A stretch of 64,000 nucleotides of DNA, taken from Verrucomicrobiales bacterium. Its GTDB lineage: Bacteria > Verrucomicrobiota > Verrucomicrobiia > Verrucomicrobiales > DEV007. Made by a program: the position numbers and the translations under genes. Below are positions 35,177-44,590 of the stretch, piece after piece. Location of the stretch: positions 1 to 64,000 of the forward strand of contig PBSY01000012.1 of assembly GCA_002726915.1 (NCBI GenBank). Reading direction: 5' to 3'. Below the pieces are notes generated by a model. That model did no database searches. It was not told where the DNA came from and saw nothing but the letters and a program-made list of their open reading frames with translations. The stretch's first letter is position 1. Every line of letters begins with the position of its first letter.

Positions 35177-37387
35177 TTATTTTGAAGTCATTTGGAACAC
35201 TCCGTCCCAGTCAAGGGGTGGAGGCGACGATTTGTAAATCCTGCATCGATCGATCATTACACTTGATGGATTAGTGAGTATTCCGTCCTTTTTGCTCGGC
35301 TGAAAGAGTTCGAGTTTTGCAGCTTGCTCAAATTTTGAGATTGCCTCGCTCCATTGCGACTTAAGATAGGCGTTGATGCCCTGCTCATAGAGATCAAGGC
35401 AATCGAGAGTTGCAGAAGAAGTCTCGCGCCTGAAGCCGACCACTTCATGGACTTTAACCGGTTGGGTTCTTCCCTTGACTATAATTTGATCGAGGTATCT
35501 ATAAATGATGTCATCCTTTGCTGAAACCGCGGCGGTTCTGGTGCGATCGGTGATCATCGTGTAGACGCCGTAGGATTTTGCCCCGGATTCGCAACGTGCG
35601 CCGAGATTTACGCTATCACCCATCATGGTGTAGTTAAAACGCCGGACGGATCCCATATTGCCGACAACGGCAGTGCCCGTATTTAACCCAATTCGGGTTC
35701 GCATGTTCTGGATAAGGTCTTTGCGCCCCTCGCTCTTCCATTTCTCTTGCAGTTCGATCTGCTTTTTCTGCATTCGGATCGTGGAGACGACCGCAACGTA
35801 GGCGTGGTTGTCGAGGAAAAGGGGGGCGCCATACATGGCATCAATAGCATCGCCGATATACTTATCCAAAGTGCCCCCGTCATCGGTAATGATATCAGTC
35901 ATTTCTGAAAGATACTCGACCATCAGGTCGACTAGTTCGACCGGGGAAAGTTGCTCGGAAAAAGTAGAAAAACCTTGTATGTCGCTGAAAAGTATTGAGA
36001 TATCAGCTTCTTCTCCTCCGAGCTCAGGCAACTTTCCTGAATCGACAATCTGTTCCACCACTTCTGGTGAAACGTAAGAGCCGAAGACCCCTTTGATGTA
36101 TCTTTTCTCCTGCAATTCGGCGATAAGACGGTCGCCAATCGCAGTGGTGTGGATCAGGATAAAGCCAGCAACGGGTAATACAAATGGAAGGATGAGCGAC
36201 TGATATTTAAAGATGTAAAAGGAGACTAAGCCATAAGCAGCCACGATCAGAAACGGAAAAATCATTTCCAAGGCAACGGGGGCTTTGCGCAGGAGGAAAA
36301 GAGTTAGCCATGCGACCAAAAGCCAGACCACAATTGAGGGGCCTTTTGGCGCTACAGAGATGTAGTCGCTCTGGAGGATATTGTTGAGTGCGGTTGCTTG
36401 CACTCGGAATAATGGATCTCGCGCACTATATGGAGTGGGTCCTAAGTCCTGAAGGCCCTCTGCACTTTGGCCAACAAGGACGATTTGATCGATTAGGGTT
36501 GGGTAACCAGCCGGCCAAGTGCCCGTTTCTTGGTAGCCCCCCAGTTCGCCCATGGTGGCTACATAGTCGGTGATCTCTAGCAATTCCGTATTGCGATAAT
36601 TGATTGCCATGGCGCCGCTTTTATCAATGGGTATTTCCCAGAAACTCCCGTTGATTTTTGGCACTTTGATTGAATCTCCCATGACGACTTCAATGTCTTC
36701 GGATGAAGCCCCCTCCAACTGCATGAGGATCTGGAGTACCAGAGATGGGTAGATATTGTCCTGTACGAGGCCTACCAACGGTATAGCTCGTCGCATTCCA
36801 TCTGATTTCGAAGCCGGGCAATTCACAAATCCGGTCCACGCAACCTCGGCGAGCAATCTAATTGGAGCGTTGGCTCTTGTGCCGTGAAGCATGGTCGATG
36901 TATCGCCGGTTACATTCGTGATGGGTCGTGTGCCTTGAAGATAAGGAGGAGGGAGAGGGTCATTCTCAATACGAGCGGTTGTTTCGTCGATCCTCATACC
37001 CGTGATAGCCCCGGGATGGAGTTCAAGAGCAAAAGCGAAAGCCTCGTCGTGAGACGGGTCTCGGCTCGGTTCTGAGAAGAAGAGGTCAAAAGCGATAATT
37101 TTTGGAGGCCTTGCTCCCAAGGCATCAGCAAACGCCCCATGTATGTTTCGCGTCCATTCCTCCCAGCGCCCTGCTTTCTTCAGAGAATGATCGCCTATGC
37201 CGATCAATGCAATACGTGGATCTGGAGCCGGGTCAGTGCTTGCTCGAGCGCGAAACCTCCGGTCAACTGTCACATTTTCGAGTTCGCTGACAAACCCTGT
37301 GGACCAGATTAGTGCCATAAGGCCGGCCGTCAGCACTGGTGTGACGAGCAGAGTCAGGAGTCTGCGGCGGGTTTCTTTCTGAGCCAT
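35177..37387 (-). CDS. CHASE2-sensor adenylate/guanylate cyclase with C-terminal TPR-like part
   Basis: 736 residues. An N-terminal transmembrane helix is followed by an extracytoplasmic CHASE2 domain (about 40-330, with IALIGIGDHSL, IIAFDLFFSEPS and DQIVLVGQSAEGLQD), then three membrane helices (about 345-425). A class III nucleotide cyclase domain spans about 465-640: ISILFSDIQGFSTFSE (first metal Asp), LDKYIGDAIDAMYG (second metal Asp), and RIGLNTGTAVVGNMGS. A short TPR-like helix pair closes the chain. It makes cAMP or cGMP in response to an unknown external signal. It diverges from fecR-tpsA-tpsB across a 128-bp gap holding inverted repeats, so the two sides may be co-regulated. Confidence 0.92.
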   Translation of the reverse strand: MAQKETRRRLLTLLVTPVLTAGLMALIWSTGFVSELENVTVDRRFRARASTDPAPDPRIALIGIGDHSLKKAGRWEEWTRNIHGAFADALGARPPKIIAFDLFFSEPSRDPSHDEAFAFALELHPGAITGMRIDETTARIENDPLPPPYLQGTRPITNVTGDTSTMLHGTRANAPIRLLAEVAWTGFVNCPASKSDGMRRAIPLVGLVQDNIYPSLVLQILMQLEGASSEDIEVVMGDSIKVPKINGSFWEIPIDKSGAMAINYRNTELLEITDYVATMGELGGYQETGTWPAGYPTLIDQIVLVGQSAEGLQDLGPTPYSARDPLFRVQATALNNILQSDYISVAPKGPSIVVWLLVAWLTLFLLRKAPVALEMIFPFLIVAAYGLVSFYIFKYQSLILPFVLPVAGFILIHTTAIGDRLIAELQEKRYIKGVFGSYVSPEVVEQIVDSGKLPELGGEEADISILFSDIQGFSTFSEQLSPVELVDLMVEYLSEMTDIITDDGGTLDKYIGDAIDAMYGAPLFLDNHAYVAVVSTIRMQKKQIELQEKWKSEGRKDLIQNMRTRIGLNTGTAVVGNMGSVRRFNYTMMGDSVNLGARCESGAKSYGVYTMITDRTRTAAVSAKDDIIYRYLDQIIVKGRTQPVKVHEVVGFRRETSSATLDCLDLYEQGINAYLKSQWSEAISKFEQAAKLELFQPSKKDGILTNPSSVMIDRCRIYKSSPPPLDWDGVFQMTSK

Positions 37388-37399
37388 GGTTGAAACAAA

Positions 37400-37418
37400 G
37401 ATTCAAAAAGTTTGAATC
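37400..37418. promoter_or_regulatory. 8-bp inverted repeat in the cyclase-fecR gap
   Basis: GATTCAAA (37400-37407) and TTTGAATC (37411-37418) form a perfect inverted repeat with a 3-nt spacer, 13 bp upstream of the cyclase ATG. A related TTGAA-AC-TTCAA repeat lies at about 37460-37471 on the fecR side. The shared TTGAA half-site suggests one regulator for both directions. Confidence 0.45.
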
Positions 37419-37515
37419 AGTTAACAAGCCTATTCGTCTATAACGCGGGACCTGATTGAGTTGAAACTTCAATTTGAAATCATACCAAAGCGAAAGCACT
37501 TTTTGAGGTGAAACC

Positions 37516-38055
37516 ATGAAAAAAATAGCCAACCTCCAATCTGCCGTGTCAAAAGCAGTGATATTAGTTATGTCCGTGGCTCTCGTCTTTGCGATTCCTG
37601 TGAATGCGGATCCTGAAAGTGGTGATGTCACTGTGGCAGTTGGTGACGTGCAGGCTGTGACGGCAAACGGGGTATCGAGACCGCTTAAAAAAGGTGATAA
37701 GGTTGTGGTCGGTAGCACGGTGAAAACTGGTGCGGATTCGAGAGCAGTGATTGTCATCACCCCAAGATCGGCGATTCGAATTTCTGAAAATTCTGAAGTG
37801 ATTATTGAAACGGTGAACGAAGACGTTCAGCCAGTTGACGTCACAATTAGTTTGAAAGACGGCAGTCTGGGAGCGCTCCTCAAACCAAATGCTGCTGATG
37901 AAATCGACTTCAAAGTTCGAACGCCGAGCGGAGTCGCCGCAGCGCGTGGAACTTTTTACGCCGTCGTAGTGAAGGACGGCAAAGGCTATGTTCAGGTGAA
38001 GGAAGGGCAGGTCGAAATTATCCCTAACGACGAAGAAGCTGACGGGGATCAGTAG
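37516..38055 (+). CDS. exported FecR-domain protein
   Basis: 179 residues. A signal peptide ends near residue 32 (AIPVNADPE). The FecR domain follows: VGDVQAVTANGVSRPLKKGDKVVVGSTVKTGADSRAV, SAIRISENSEVIIE, and VRTPSGVAAARGTFYAVVV, the last being the conserved TPxGxxxxRGT motif. Unlike the TonB-linked FecR sigma regulators it lacks a cytoplasmic N-terminal part and is wholly exported. FecR-like proteins of this short type often sit beside CHASE2 cyclases and secreted adhesins. It has a clear Shine-Dalgarno (GAGGTG) and is 31 bp upstream of tpsA. Confidence 0.85.
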   Translation: MKKIANLQSAVSKAVILVMSVALVFAIPVNADPESGDVTVAVGDVQAVTANGVSRPLKKGDKVVVGSTVKTGADSRAVIVITPRSAIRISENSEVIIETVNEDVQPVDVTISLKDGSLGALLKPNAADEIDFKVRTPSGVAAARGTFYAVVVKDGKGYVQVKEGQVEIIPNDEEADGDQ

Positions 38056-38086
38056 TTTCCAACCCAGGATTGACCGGTAGCCTCAG

Positions 38087-41000
38087 ATGCAAAATTCCTC
38101 CTCTCTCGGCAAGCTCGGGAGAGCTATAGCCTCAGGCCTAGCGTTAGGTTTTGGATCTGTGCCGCTGATGGCAAACCCAACTGGAGCTATTGTCCAGACC
38201 GGTGATATTTCCTTCGTTAGTCAAGGAACGACGCTCGAAGTCCACCAGGGGACTCAGAACGGGATCATTAACTGGGACACATTTTCTATTAATGACGGTG
38301 AAAAGACTCGGTTCATCCAGCCGGGACCTAATTCGGCAACGCTAAATCGTGTGACGGGATCCACTCGTTCAGTCATTAATGGAAACCTTTTCGCCAATGG
38401 CCGGGTTTTCCTACTCAACTCAAATGGAGTTCTCGTCGGGAGCGAGGGTTTCATTAATGTTGCTGGCTTTACGGCTTCGACCCTCGAGATGAGCGATGAG
38501 GACCTTCTTGGCGGCGGTGATATGAGTTTCCATGGTTCTTCTCAGGCGACCGTCGTCAACGAAGGGAGCATTCTCGCGTTTGACGGCGATGTTTTTCTGG
38601 TGGCTGCTCAGACAAAAAATTTGGGGAAGATAAATGCGGCGAATGGCACGGTGGGTTTGGTTTCCGGTAATGACGTCTTGATTTCTGAATCGGGATCCGA
38701 ACGAGTTTTCGTGCGGGCGGCAAGCGAAGGTGAGGCGGCAACCGAAACTGAGGCGGCCAGCGGAGTCGTCAATCAAGGTACGATTGACGCCAACGTGGCC
38801 GAATTGAAAGCACACGGCGGCAATGTCTATGGGATGGCGGTTAAAAACGAAGGGCGCGTTGTTGCAACTTCGATTTCCCGCGAAGGGGGTCAGATATTTC
38901 TTAGATCTGGGGCCGGTCAAGTCCAAGTAAACGGAATGCTTAAGGCAACACGTAGCGGCGAAGGCGGAAGCGTTGTTGTAGATGCCGGCTCAGGAGGCCT
39001 CGCCGAAGTTGGTGGTCATATTGATGTTTCGGGAACCACGGGGTTCGGTGGATCTGTTGCAGTAACCGGCGAACAGGTAGAGGTGTTGGAGGATGGTCTT
39101 ATTGTTGCCGATGGTGTTACCGGCGGTGGTGAAATTCGAATCGGTGGCGGCATGAGGGGTGCAGAGGTGGCCTATCAGAATGCTGCGACAACGAGCGTTG
39201 GTAGCGGAGCGGTTTTAAGCGCGAGCTCGCTCGCCACCGGAAATGGCGGAATGGTCATTGCTTTTGCTGATAAGGACCTTTTTTTCCAGGGGACGGCTAA
39301 AGCAAGAGGTGGTGTCTACGGAGGTGATGGAGGCTTTATTGAGCTCTCAGGAAAGAAGTCAGTGACCTTTCCCGGGTTTGTTGGGTCAGTGGATGCCGGA
39401 GCTTCGATGGGAGAAACGGGCCAAGTTCTTTTCGACCCAGTCAATATCGACCTGATGCCGGGTTACCAAGGTGGAGATAACACAGATCCGATTAACGCAT
39501 CTCCGGTCACCAGAAACACACTTTATGCGGGTGATATTAGTGATTTCTTAGCCTCTGAATTGGGAAACCTTACAGTCACGACTGATATTTTTGGCCATGA
39601 TCCCGGCACTATTAGCGTCTTTGATGGTGTCGACGTTTCCTGGAACTCGTCTAGTTCGCTCAACTTTTATGCTAATTCGGAGTTCCTTACTCAGGGGGCA
39701 GTCAGCTTCAAATCTGAAGGATCTGGTGGTCTCGAAATCTATGCAAAAGAGCGCATTCAACTTGGTGGCAGCCAGTCGACTCTCGGTGAGTCGACCCTCC
39801 AGACGAATAGTGGTCTGTTAAAACTTCAGACGGGATCTGGCTCGACGGCCCGCGGGATATTTTTGAAGGACGCCATACTTTCGACTAATACCGGGAATAT
39901 CGAGATTGTTGGTTACAATGCGGTGGGCGATGGAACAACCGTAGCAGAATCCCAAATCTTATCCACAGGTGGCGACATCACAATCGAGGGACACTCCACT
40001 GCTGCGAATGGTAATGGCCTCGCGTTTCTCTCGGACCTAGAAGATCGCTCCCAAGTAGCGAATACGGGGGGTATCATCAAACTTGCCGGACTAGGTCAGG
40101 GGACAGGGAAGGCTATCGTTTTCAATGACACTAACGCAGTCCACGCGGCTAACGACTTCTTAATCAATGGCGACTCTTCAACCGAGATCGAGCTTCGGTC
40201 TAACGGAGGCGATGTGATTCTCTCTCATTTGACCGGTGATCAGGTGCTTTTCGATTTGGGGAGCGGCGCTTCGGGTTCCTTGAATCTGGTAAATGCTGAT
40301 TTGCTCGGACAGTTCCAATCACCTTCTTCAAGTGGAATTTTTATTGAGAACTACAACACACTCTTTGTCGGCGATGTGAGCAGTTCCGGCCCGGTAAATC
40401 TGCAGGCTGGAACTGATCTTAAGGTTGAGGGCCAAATTAGCAGTCCACAACCGGTCATCCTAGCGGGAGGCTCTGGTATTGAGTTGGCAAAATCGGTCAA
40501 CGCGCCTGGGTTGAATCTTGTTGGAGGTATGGACGGGATTGATGTTAGTGTAGAGGGGATATTCAACCTCGAGGGAGTGACTTTCACAAACGTTGAGCGT
40601 GTATACGGTGACTCAGGGGGCATCGATGATGTCTTAATTGGTTCTGCGACTAATGAGGAAATCGGAGTCTCCACGAATTTAGAAGCAGAATTCCCAAGTG
40701 AGAATAGCAGCGGTTCTTCGCCAAACACGGTCGTCGAGACGACCTTCACCATCAGCGGAATTGACTTCGAAAGGTTCGATGAAGTGTCAGGTGGCGGAGG
40801 TAACGACACTTTCACTATCAATCTCGACGAAGAAGCGCCGTTTTTGGGCAGGATTGAGGGAGGTAGTGGCGATGATCGATTCGTCATAGCCCCCGGAGGA
40901 GATGTTTCCTTGATCGATGGGGGTGCTGGAATTGATGTTCTCGACTACTCCAATTTCACCGACCCGGTGGGCGTCAACTTCAGTCAAAATGACGCAACTC

Positions 41001-42127
41001 AGGTGGGTGAAGTGGCTAATCTTGAGAAGGTGGTTGGTGGATCAGGCCTTGATACTTTCAGTGGCACGGGGGGAAATGACCAGTTTCAGATTAATGGCTT
41101 GAATGCAGGAGTATTTAACGACACATCGTTCGATAGCTTTGAGTCATTACAAGGACTTGAAGGGGACGATACATTCCTCTTTCTGGGCGGAGGTTCTGTT
41201 GACGGCATTAACGGTGATTCAGGTTCTGATTCATTTATCCTGGACGATAGTGGTCTTGAGGGAATCCAGACATACAATGTTGCGAGCAACAGCGTCACTC
41301 GCAATATGACCTACGACTTCACTGGGATCGAGGTGGTCCAGCTCCTTCTTGGGCCAGGTAACGACACGGTTAATGTGATCGACAACGGAAAGACCAATTA
41401 TTTCGACGGTGGCGCTGGAATCGACACCTTAAATACCCTCGGAGGACCCCTTCAAGTTGGGACTCCTATCACTCTCGGTTCTTCCACGATCGCCACCACA
41501 AACTTCGAGTTCTCTGCTTCCAGCAGCGAAAATACCGCTGCAGTCGGTGCACTGCTGACGGCAGCAGCGAGCAATCAAGAGTCCAGTGATAGCAATGATC
41601 TCAGCCCGGGGACGGTAGAGAGTAATTTCTCGGTGTCTCCTAATCCGGGTGCTTTCGCCGCTTTGACAACGACGGCCACTATTCTGGGGCAAGCGGCCGT
41701 GATTCAGGCTGGTGGACAGGGGTCTCCACCGCTTAAGCTTGATGGTTCCGTCGGATACCCTCCTGTTATTGTTATCGATGAACTGATGACCAATTTGGAG
41801 TCAAGTGCGTGGATCGAACTGGCTAGTTCGATCCAGTTTTCCAGTTCCCTCGCCATTGTTATGCAGGACGGAGTGACGAGCCTTAATCTCGCGGATTTGC
41901 CACCCGAAGACTTGTTGCCGGTTCTTGTTGAAAACCTCCGCACGGGAGCTGCCGAGGAGCTTCTCGGAGCGCTCGAGTTGACGATGTTTATTCCGTTAAC
42001 CTCATTGGATGGTGCTGTTTCTATGTTGACAGTTCCAATACCCGTTGAGCCGCAAATCCTTGCTTTACTGACAGAGATTCTCGGAGAAGATGCCTTCTCC
42101 GAGCTGACGTTGGCGTTGGGAGGCTAA
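38087..42127 (+). CDS. TpsA-type filamentous-haemagglutinin-like secreted protein
   Basis: 1346 residues. After a signal peptide (1 to about 30) comes the TPS secretion domain (about 31-250): GAIVQTGDISF, QGTQNGIINWDTFSI, RVFLLNSNGVLVGSEGFINVAGFTAST. The N-S-N-G motif replaces the common NPNG. A long beta-helix-like region follows. At about 895-1000 there are Gly/Asp repeats similar to RTX calcium-binding nonapeptides (GGGGNDTF, GGSGDDRF, DGGAGIDVLDYS, GGSGLDTFSGTGGNDQF). The last 150 residues are non-repetitive. The adjacent tpsB encodes its outer-membrane transporter. An adhesin or matrix role is inferred; no toxin domain is seen. Confidence 0.9.
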   Translation: MQNSSSLGKLGRAIASGLALGFGSVPLMANPTGAIVQTGDISFVSQGTTLEVHQGTQNGIINWDTFSINDGEKTRFIQPGPNSATLNRVTGSTRSVINGNLFANGRVFLLNSNGVLVGSEGFINVAGFTASTLEMSDEDLLGGGDMSFHGSSQATVVNEGSILAFDGDVFLVAAQTKNLGKINAANGTVGLVSGNDVLISESGSERVFVRAASEGEAATETEAASGVVNQGTIDANVAELKAHGGNVYGMAVKNEGRVVATSISREGGQIFLRSGAGQVQVNGMLKATRSGEGGSVVVDAGSGGLAEVGGHIDVSGTTGFGGSVAVTGEQVEVLEDGLIVADGVTGGGEIRIGGGMRGAEVAYQNAATTSVGSGAVLSASSLATGNGGMVIAFADKDLFFQGTAKARGGVYGGDGGFIELSGKKSVTFPGFVGSVDAGASMGETGQVLFDPVNIDLMPGYQGGDNTDPINASPVTRNTLYAGDISDFLASELGNLTVTTDIFGHDPGTISVFDGVDVSWNSSSSLNFYANSEFLTQGAVSFKSEGSGGLEIYAKERIQLGGSQSTLGESTLQTNSGLLKLQTGSGSTARGIFLKDAILSTNTGNIEIVGYNAVGDGTTVAESQILSTGGDITIEGHSTAANGNGLAFLSDLEDRSQVANTGGIIKLAGLGQGTGKAIVFNDTNAVHAANDFLINGDSSTEIELRSNGGDVILSHLTGDQVLFDLGSGASGSLNLVNADLLGQFQSPSSSGIFIENYNTLFVGDVSSSGPVNLQAGTDLKVEGQISSPQPVILAGGSGIELAKSVNAPGLNLVGGMDGIDVSVEGIFNLEGVTFTNVERVYGDSGGIDDVLIGSATNEEIGVSTNLEAEFPSENSSGSSPNTVVETTFTISGIDFERFDEVSGGGGNDTFTINLDEEAPFLGRIEGGSGDDRFVIAPGGDVSLIDGGAGIDVLDYSNFTDPVGVNFSQNDATQVGEVANLEKVVGGSGLDTFSGTGGNDQFQINGLNAGVFNDTSFDSFESLQGLEGDDTFLFLGGGSVDGINGDSGSDSFILDDSGLEGIQTYNVASNSVTRNMTYDFTGIEVVQLLLGPGNDTVNVIDNGKTNYFDGGAGIDTLNTLGGPLQVGTPITLGSSTIATTNFEFSASSSENTAAVGALLTAAASNQESSDSNDLSPGTVESNFSVSPNPGAFAALTTTATILGQAAVIQAGGQGSPPLKLDGSVGYPPVIVIDELMTNLESSAWIELASSIQFSSSLAIVMQDGVTSLNLADLPPEDLLPVLVENLRTGAAEELLGALELTMFIPLTSLDGAVSMLTVPIPVEPQILALLTEILGEDAFSELTLALGG

Positions 42128-42147
42128 TAGCACTATTGTCTAAAAAT

Positions 42148-43902
42148 ATGGTAGTTCCGCCAAATATGTGCGTCTCAATGACTGCTCTGAGCCTCTGGGC
42201 CTTTGGTGCGGTTGACCTTCTGGCTCAAAATCGCCCTTTAGAGCGAGCTGTGAGAGAGCGAAACGAAATCTTAGGCGATGACTCTTTGAGTCAGAATAAA
42301 GGTTCAGTCAGTGATCAGAGGGAGAATGAACCAACGGGAGATAGCTCGTCGCTGGGAGTCAGCTTTGTTTCTATTGAGCTGATTTCGCATCAGGACAAGG
42401 TGACGAAGGGTGCGAAACCGAGTGGAGAGGGAGTGGTAATAGACCCGAGGTTGCCGGCCCCCGAGGCAATAACGGCTGCTGTGAAACCATACCTTGGCCG
42501 GGAGGTATCAATGGCGCTGCTCGGAGAATTAGGGAACAACATCGTGAAGGCGTGGAGAAAGAGTGACTATCCGCTTGTTGATGTTTATTTTCCCGAGCAG
42601 AACATCACCCAAGGGCGCATCCAGGTTGTCGTTCGCGAGGCGGTTTTGGGTAATCGGACCGTAAGTGGAGCAGTTCTCACTAGGGAAGATTACGTTCTGC
42701 AACAGTTTCGGTTGAATGCGGGAAATCGGGTGAACAGTCGGATGGTAGAAGCTGATCTTGATTGGCTAAATGAGAACCCCATTCGGGAGGTTAGAGTTGT
42801 CTACGAAAAAGGCGAAGAGGATGGGACGACCGACATTGGCTTAGAGATTGAGGAGCGAAAGCAAATCACATCTTACGCGGGGTTTGCAAATACCGGATTA
42901 AAATCTACGGGAGAAAGTGAGTTCTCGTTCGGTTTTAATATTGGCAATCCGTTAGGACTTGAGCACGCCTTTGGCTACAATTTCGGGGCAGATGAAGATT
43001 TTAAGTTTCTGCAGGCTCACTCACTGTTTTACCAAGCGTTTCTGCCGTGGCGACACACCCTGCGTTTTAGCGGAGCGCATGTCAGCAGCGAGGCTCGCAA
43101 CCAGGGGAATTTGGGGGTTAAGGGGTTGAGCAAGCAAATGACAACAGCTTATCGAATCCCATTGGAACGTCCTAAATTTAACCGCTCTTGGAAGCATCAC
43201 TTCACACTTGCTTTCGACTATAAGTCGACCGATACCGATTTGATTTTTGGGGGGGATAATCTGTTCGCCAGCGAACTTGAGGTAGGGCAATTCCGAGGGA
43301 GTTATGAGTTTGGCGTGCCTGATAGTCATGGATTTACCCGGGTGACTCTGGGGGTTGTCGTCTCTCCAGGTGGCATGTTTGGGGATAACGTTGACAGCAA
43401 CTTTATGGTGGCCCGCACCGGATCTACATCAGATTACTGGTATGGTTTTGGCGAGTTTGAGCGGAGCATTAGTCTTCCTCGCGATTTCTCATTCAGACTT
43501 CGGGCATCCGGAAAAGCAACAGCTCACCGACTTGCTGCAACCGAGCAGATTTTGGGGGGTGGATACGCGACTGTTCGGGGCTTCGATGAAAGCATCATCC
43601 GTGGTGACTCTGGTTTTCTGGGAACAGCAGAACTGATTTCCCCACCACTCGATTTTTGCGATACGCTTGACGACACGTTCCGTTTTTTCGCCTTCATCGA
43701 TACCGCTGCTTTCGATATCACCAATCCGCTCCCCGGCGAATCAAGTCCAGCTTTAACAGGTGCGGGTCTTGGAGTCAGCTGCCGATTGGGAGACTCTGGA
43801 TTCGCACGAGCTTCCTACGGATGGGCGCTCACTGATTGCGGGGTTAGCGCTTCGCTAGTAGACGACGGAAAGTTCCACTTCGGACTTAGTGTGAATTACT
43901 AG
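42148..43902 (+). CDS. TpsB / ShlB-FhaC-family outer-membrane transporter
   Basis: 584 residues from the ATG at 42148; a TTG at 42136 adds four. A signal peptide ends near VDLLAQ. A POTRA_2 domain (about 90-165: LPAPEAITAAVKPYLGREVSMALLGELGNNIVKAWRKSDYPLVDVYFPEQNITQGRIQ in the family pattern) recognises the secretion domain of TpsA. The rest is a 16-strand-type beta barrel ending in a terminal aromatic (SVNY). The RGF-like VRGFDES motif, conserved in loop L6 of FhaC/BamA proteins, is present. It is 20 bp after tpsA and forms a two-partner secretion system with it. Confidence 0.92.
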   Translation: MVVPPNMCVSMTALSLWAFGAVDLLAQNRPLERAVRERNEILGDDSLSQNKGSVSDQRENEPTGDSSSLGVSFVSIELISHQDKVTKGAKPSGEGVVIDPRLPAPEAITAAVKPYLGREVSMALLGELGNNIVKAWRKSDYPLVDVYFPEQNITQGRIQVVVREAVLGNRTVSGAVLTREDYVLQQFRLNAGNRVNSRMVEADLDWLNENPIREVRVVYEKGEEDGTTDIGLEIEERKQITSYAGFANTGLKSTGESEFSFGFNIGNPLGLEHAFGYNFGADEDFKFLQAHSLFYQAFLPWRHTLRFSGAHVSSEARNQGNLGVKGLSKQMTTAYRIPLERPKFNRSWKHHFTLAFDYKSTDTDLIFGGDNLFASELEVGQFRGSYEFGVPDSHGFTRVTLGVVVSPGGMFGDNVDSNFMVARTGSTSDYWYGFGEFERSISLPRDFSFRLRASGKATAHRLAATEQILGGGYATVRGFDESIIRGDSGFLGTAELISPPLDFCDTLDDTFRFFAFIDTAAFDITNPLPGESSPALTGAGLGVSCRLGDSGFARASYGWALTDCGVSASLVDDGKFHFGLSVNY

Positions 43903-43929
43903 ACGCTTTCGCTAAGGTGCCGCTCAAAA

Positions 43930-44505
43930 TCAGTTGATTGATTCTCCATCGAGAATTTTTTCAAGGTTTTCCACCGCTACATCTGGATTGAGGTAGAACC
44001 CGTTGTAGTCAACCTTACCCTCAGGATTAACAATCACCCACCACGGGGTTCCTCCCGTCTTGTAAGCCGTATTTACGGAATGGAAGCCTGGAGTTTTTAC
44101 AAGGTGACCGAAGGGTATTTTGAGACCAAACTTTTCCGCTGCAGATTGGATCTTGGACTCAGTATTGTCTGAAAATTCTTCAAAAGGCGTTTGAATCGAG
44201 AGGAAGGCTACTTTGTCACTGTCGCCAAACCTATCTGCCAAAATCTTTAAGGTCGGGAACGCCCGCTTGTGGCAAGCTTCGCAGGTGTTCTGAAAGAGCA
44301 GCATAACAACGGTTTTGCCCCGGTAGTCGAAGATATCTAGAGTCTCCTTGCCTTGTGGAAGCTGGATCCAGCTTTTGACGCCGAGAGGAGGGGCCTCGAG
44401 CCCCTGAATACCCTTCTGGGCCTGCTCACTGCCTAGGGCATTGAGCACAGGGGCAGATGTCGCGGTCAAAACCAGACAAAGAATTACCGAGTAAAAGAAT
44501 CTCAT
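43930..44505 (-). CDS. TlpA/redoxin-family thioredoxin-like protein, exported
   Basis: 191 residues. A signal peptide spans about 1-24. The thioredoxin fold is seen from FDYRGKTVVMLLFQNTCEACHKRAFPTLKIL, with active site C-E-A-C, then ILADRFG, and GGTPWWVIVNPEGKVDY with the cis-proline. TlpA-like proteins reduce disulfides in the periplasm, for example in cytochrome maturation. It converges with tpsB 27 bp away and diverges from the DUF1080 gene. Confidence 0.85.
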   Translation of the reverse strand: MRFFYSVILCLVLTATSAPVLNALGSEQAQKGIQGLEAPPLGVKSWIQLPQGKETLDIFDYRGKTVVMLLFQNTCEACHKRAFPTLKILADRFGDSDKVAFLSIQTPFEEFSDNTESKIQSAAEKFGLKIPFGHLVKTPGFHSVNTAYKTGGTPWWVIVNPEGKVDYNGFYLNPDVAVENLEKILDGESIN

Positions 44506-44590
44506 TGATCGAAAGTGACGGGTCCTTGTGGAAAAACTGACACAATATCGCTAGCTTGCGATGGAAATTTTTCCTCTTATCTTTAGCGCC

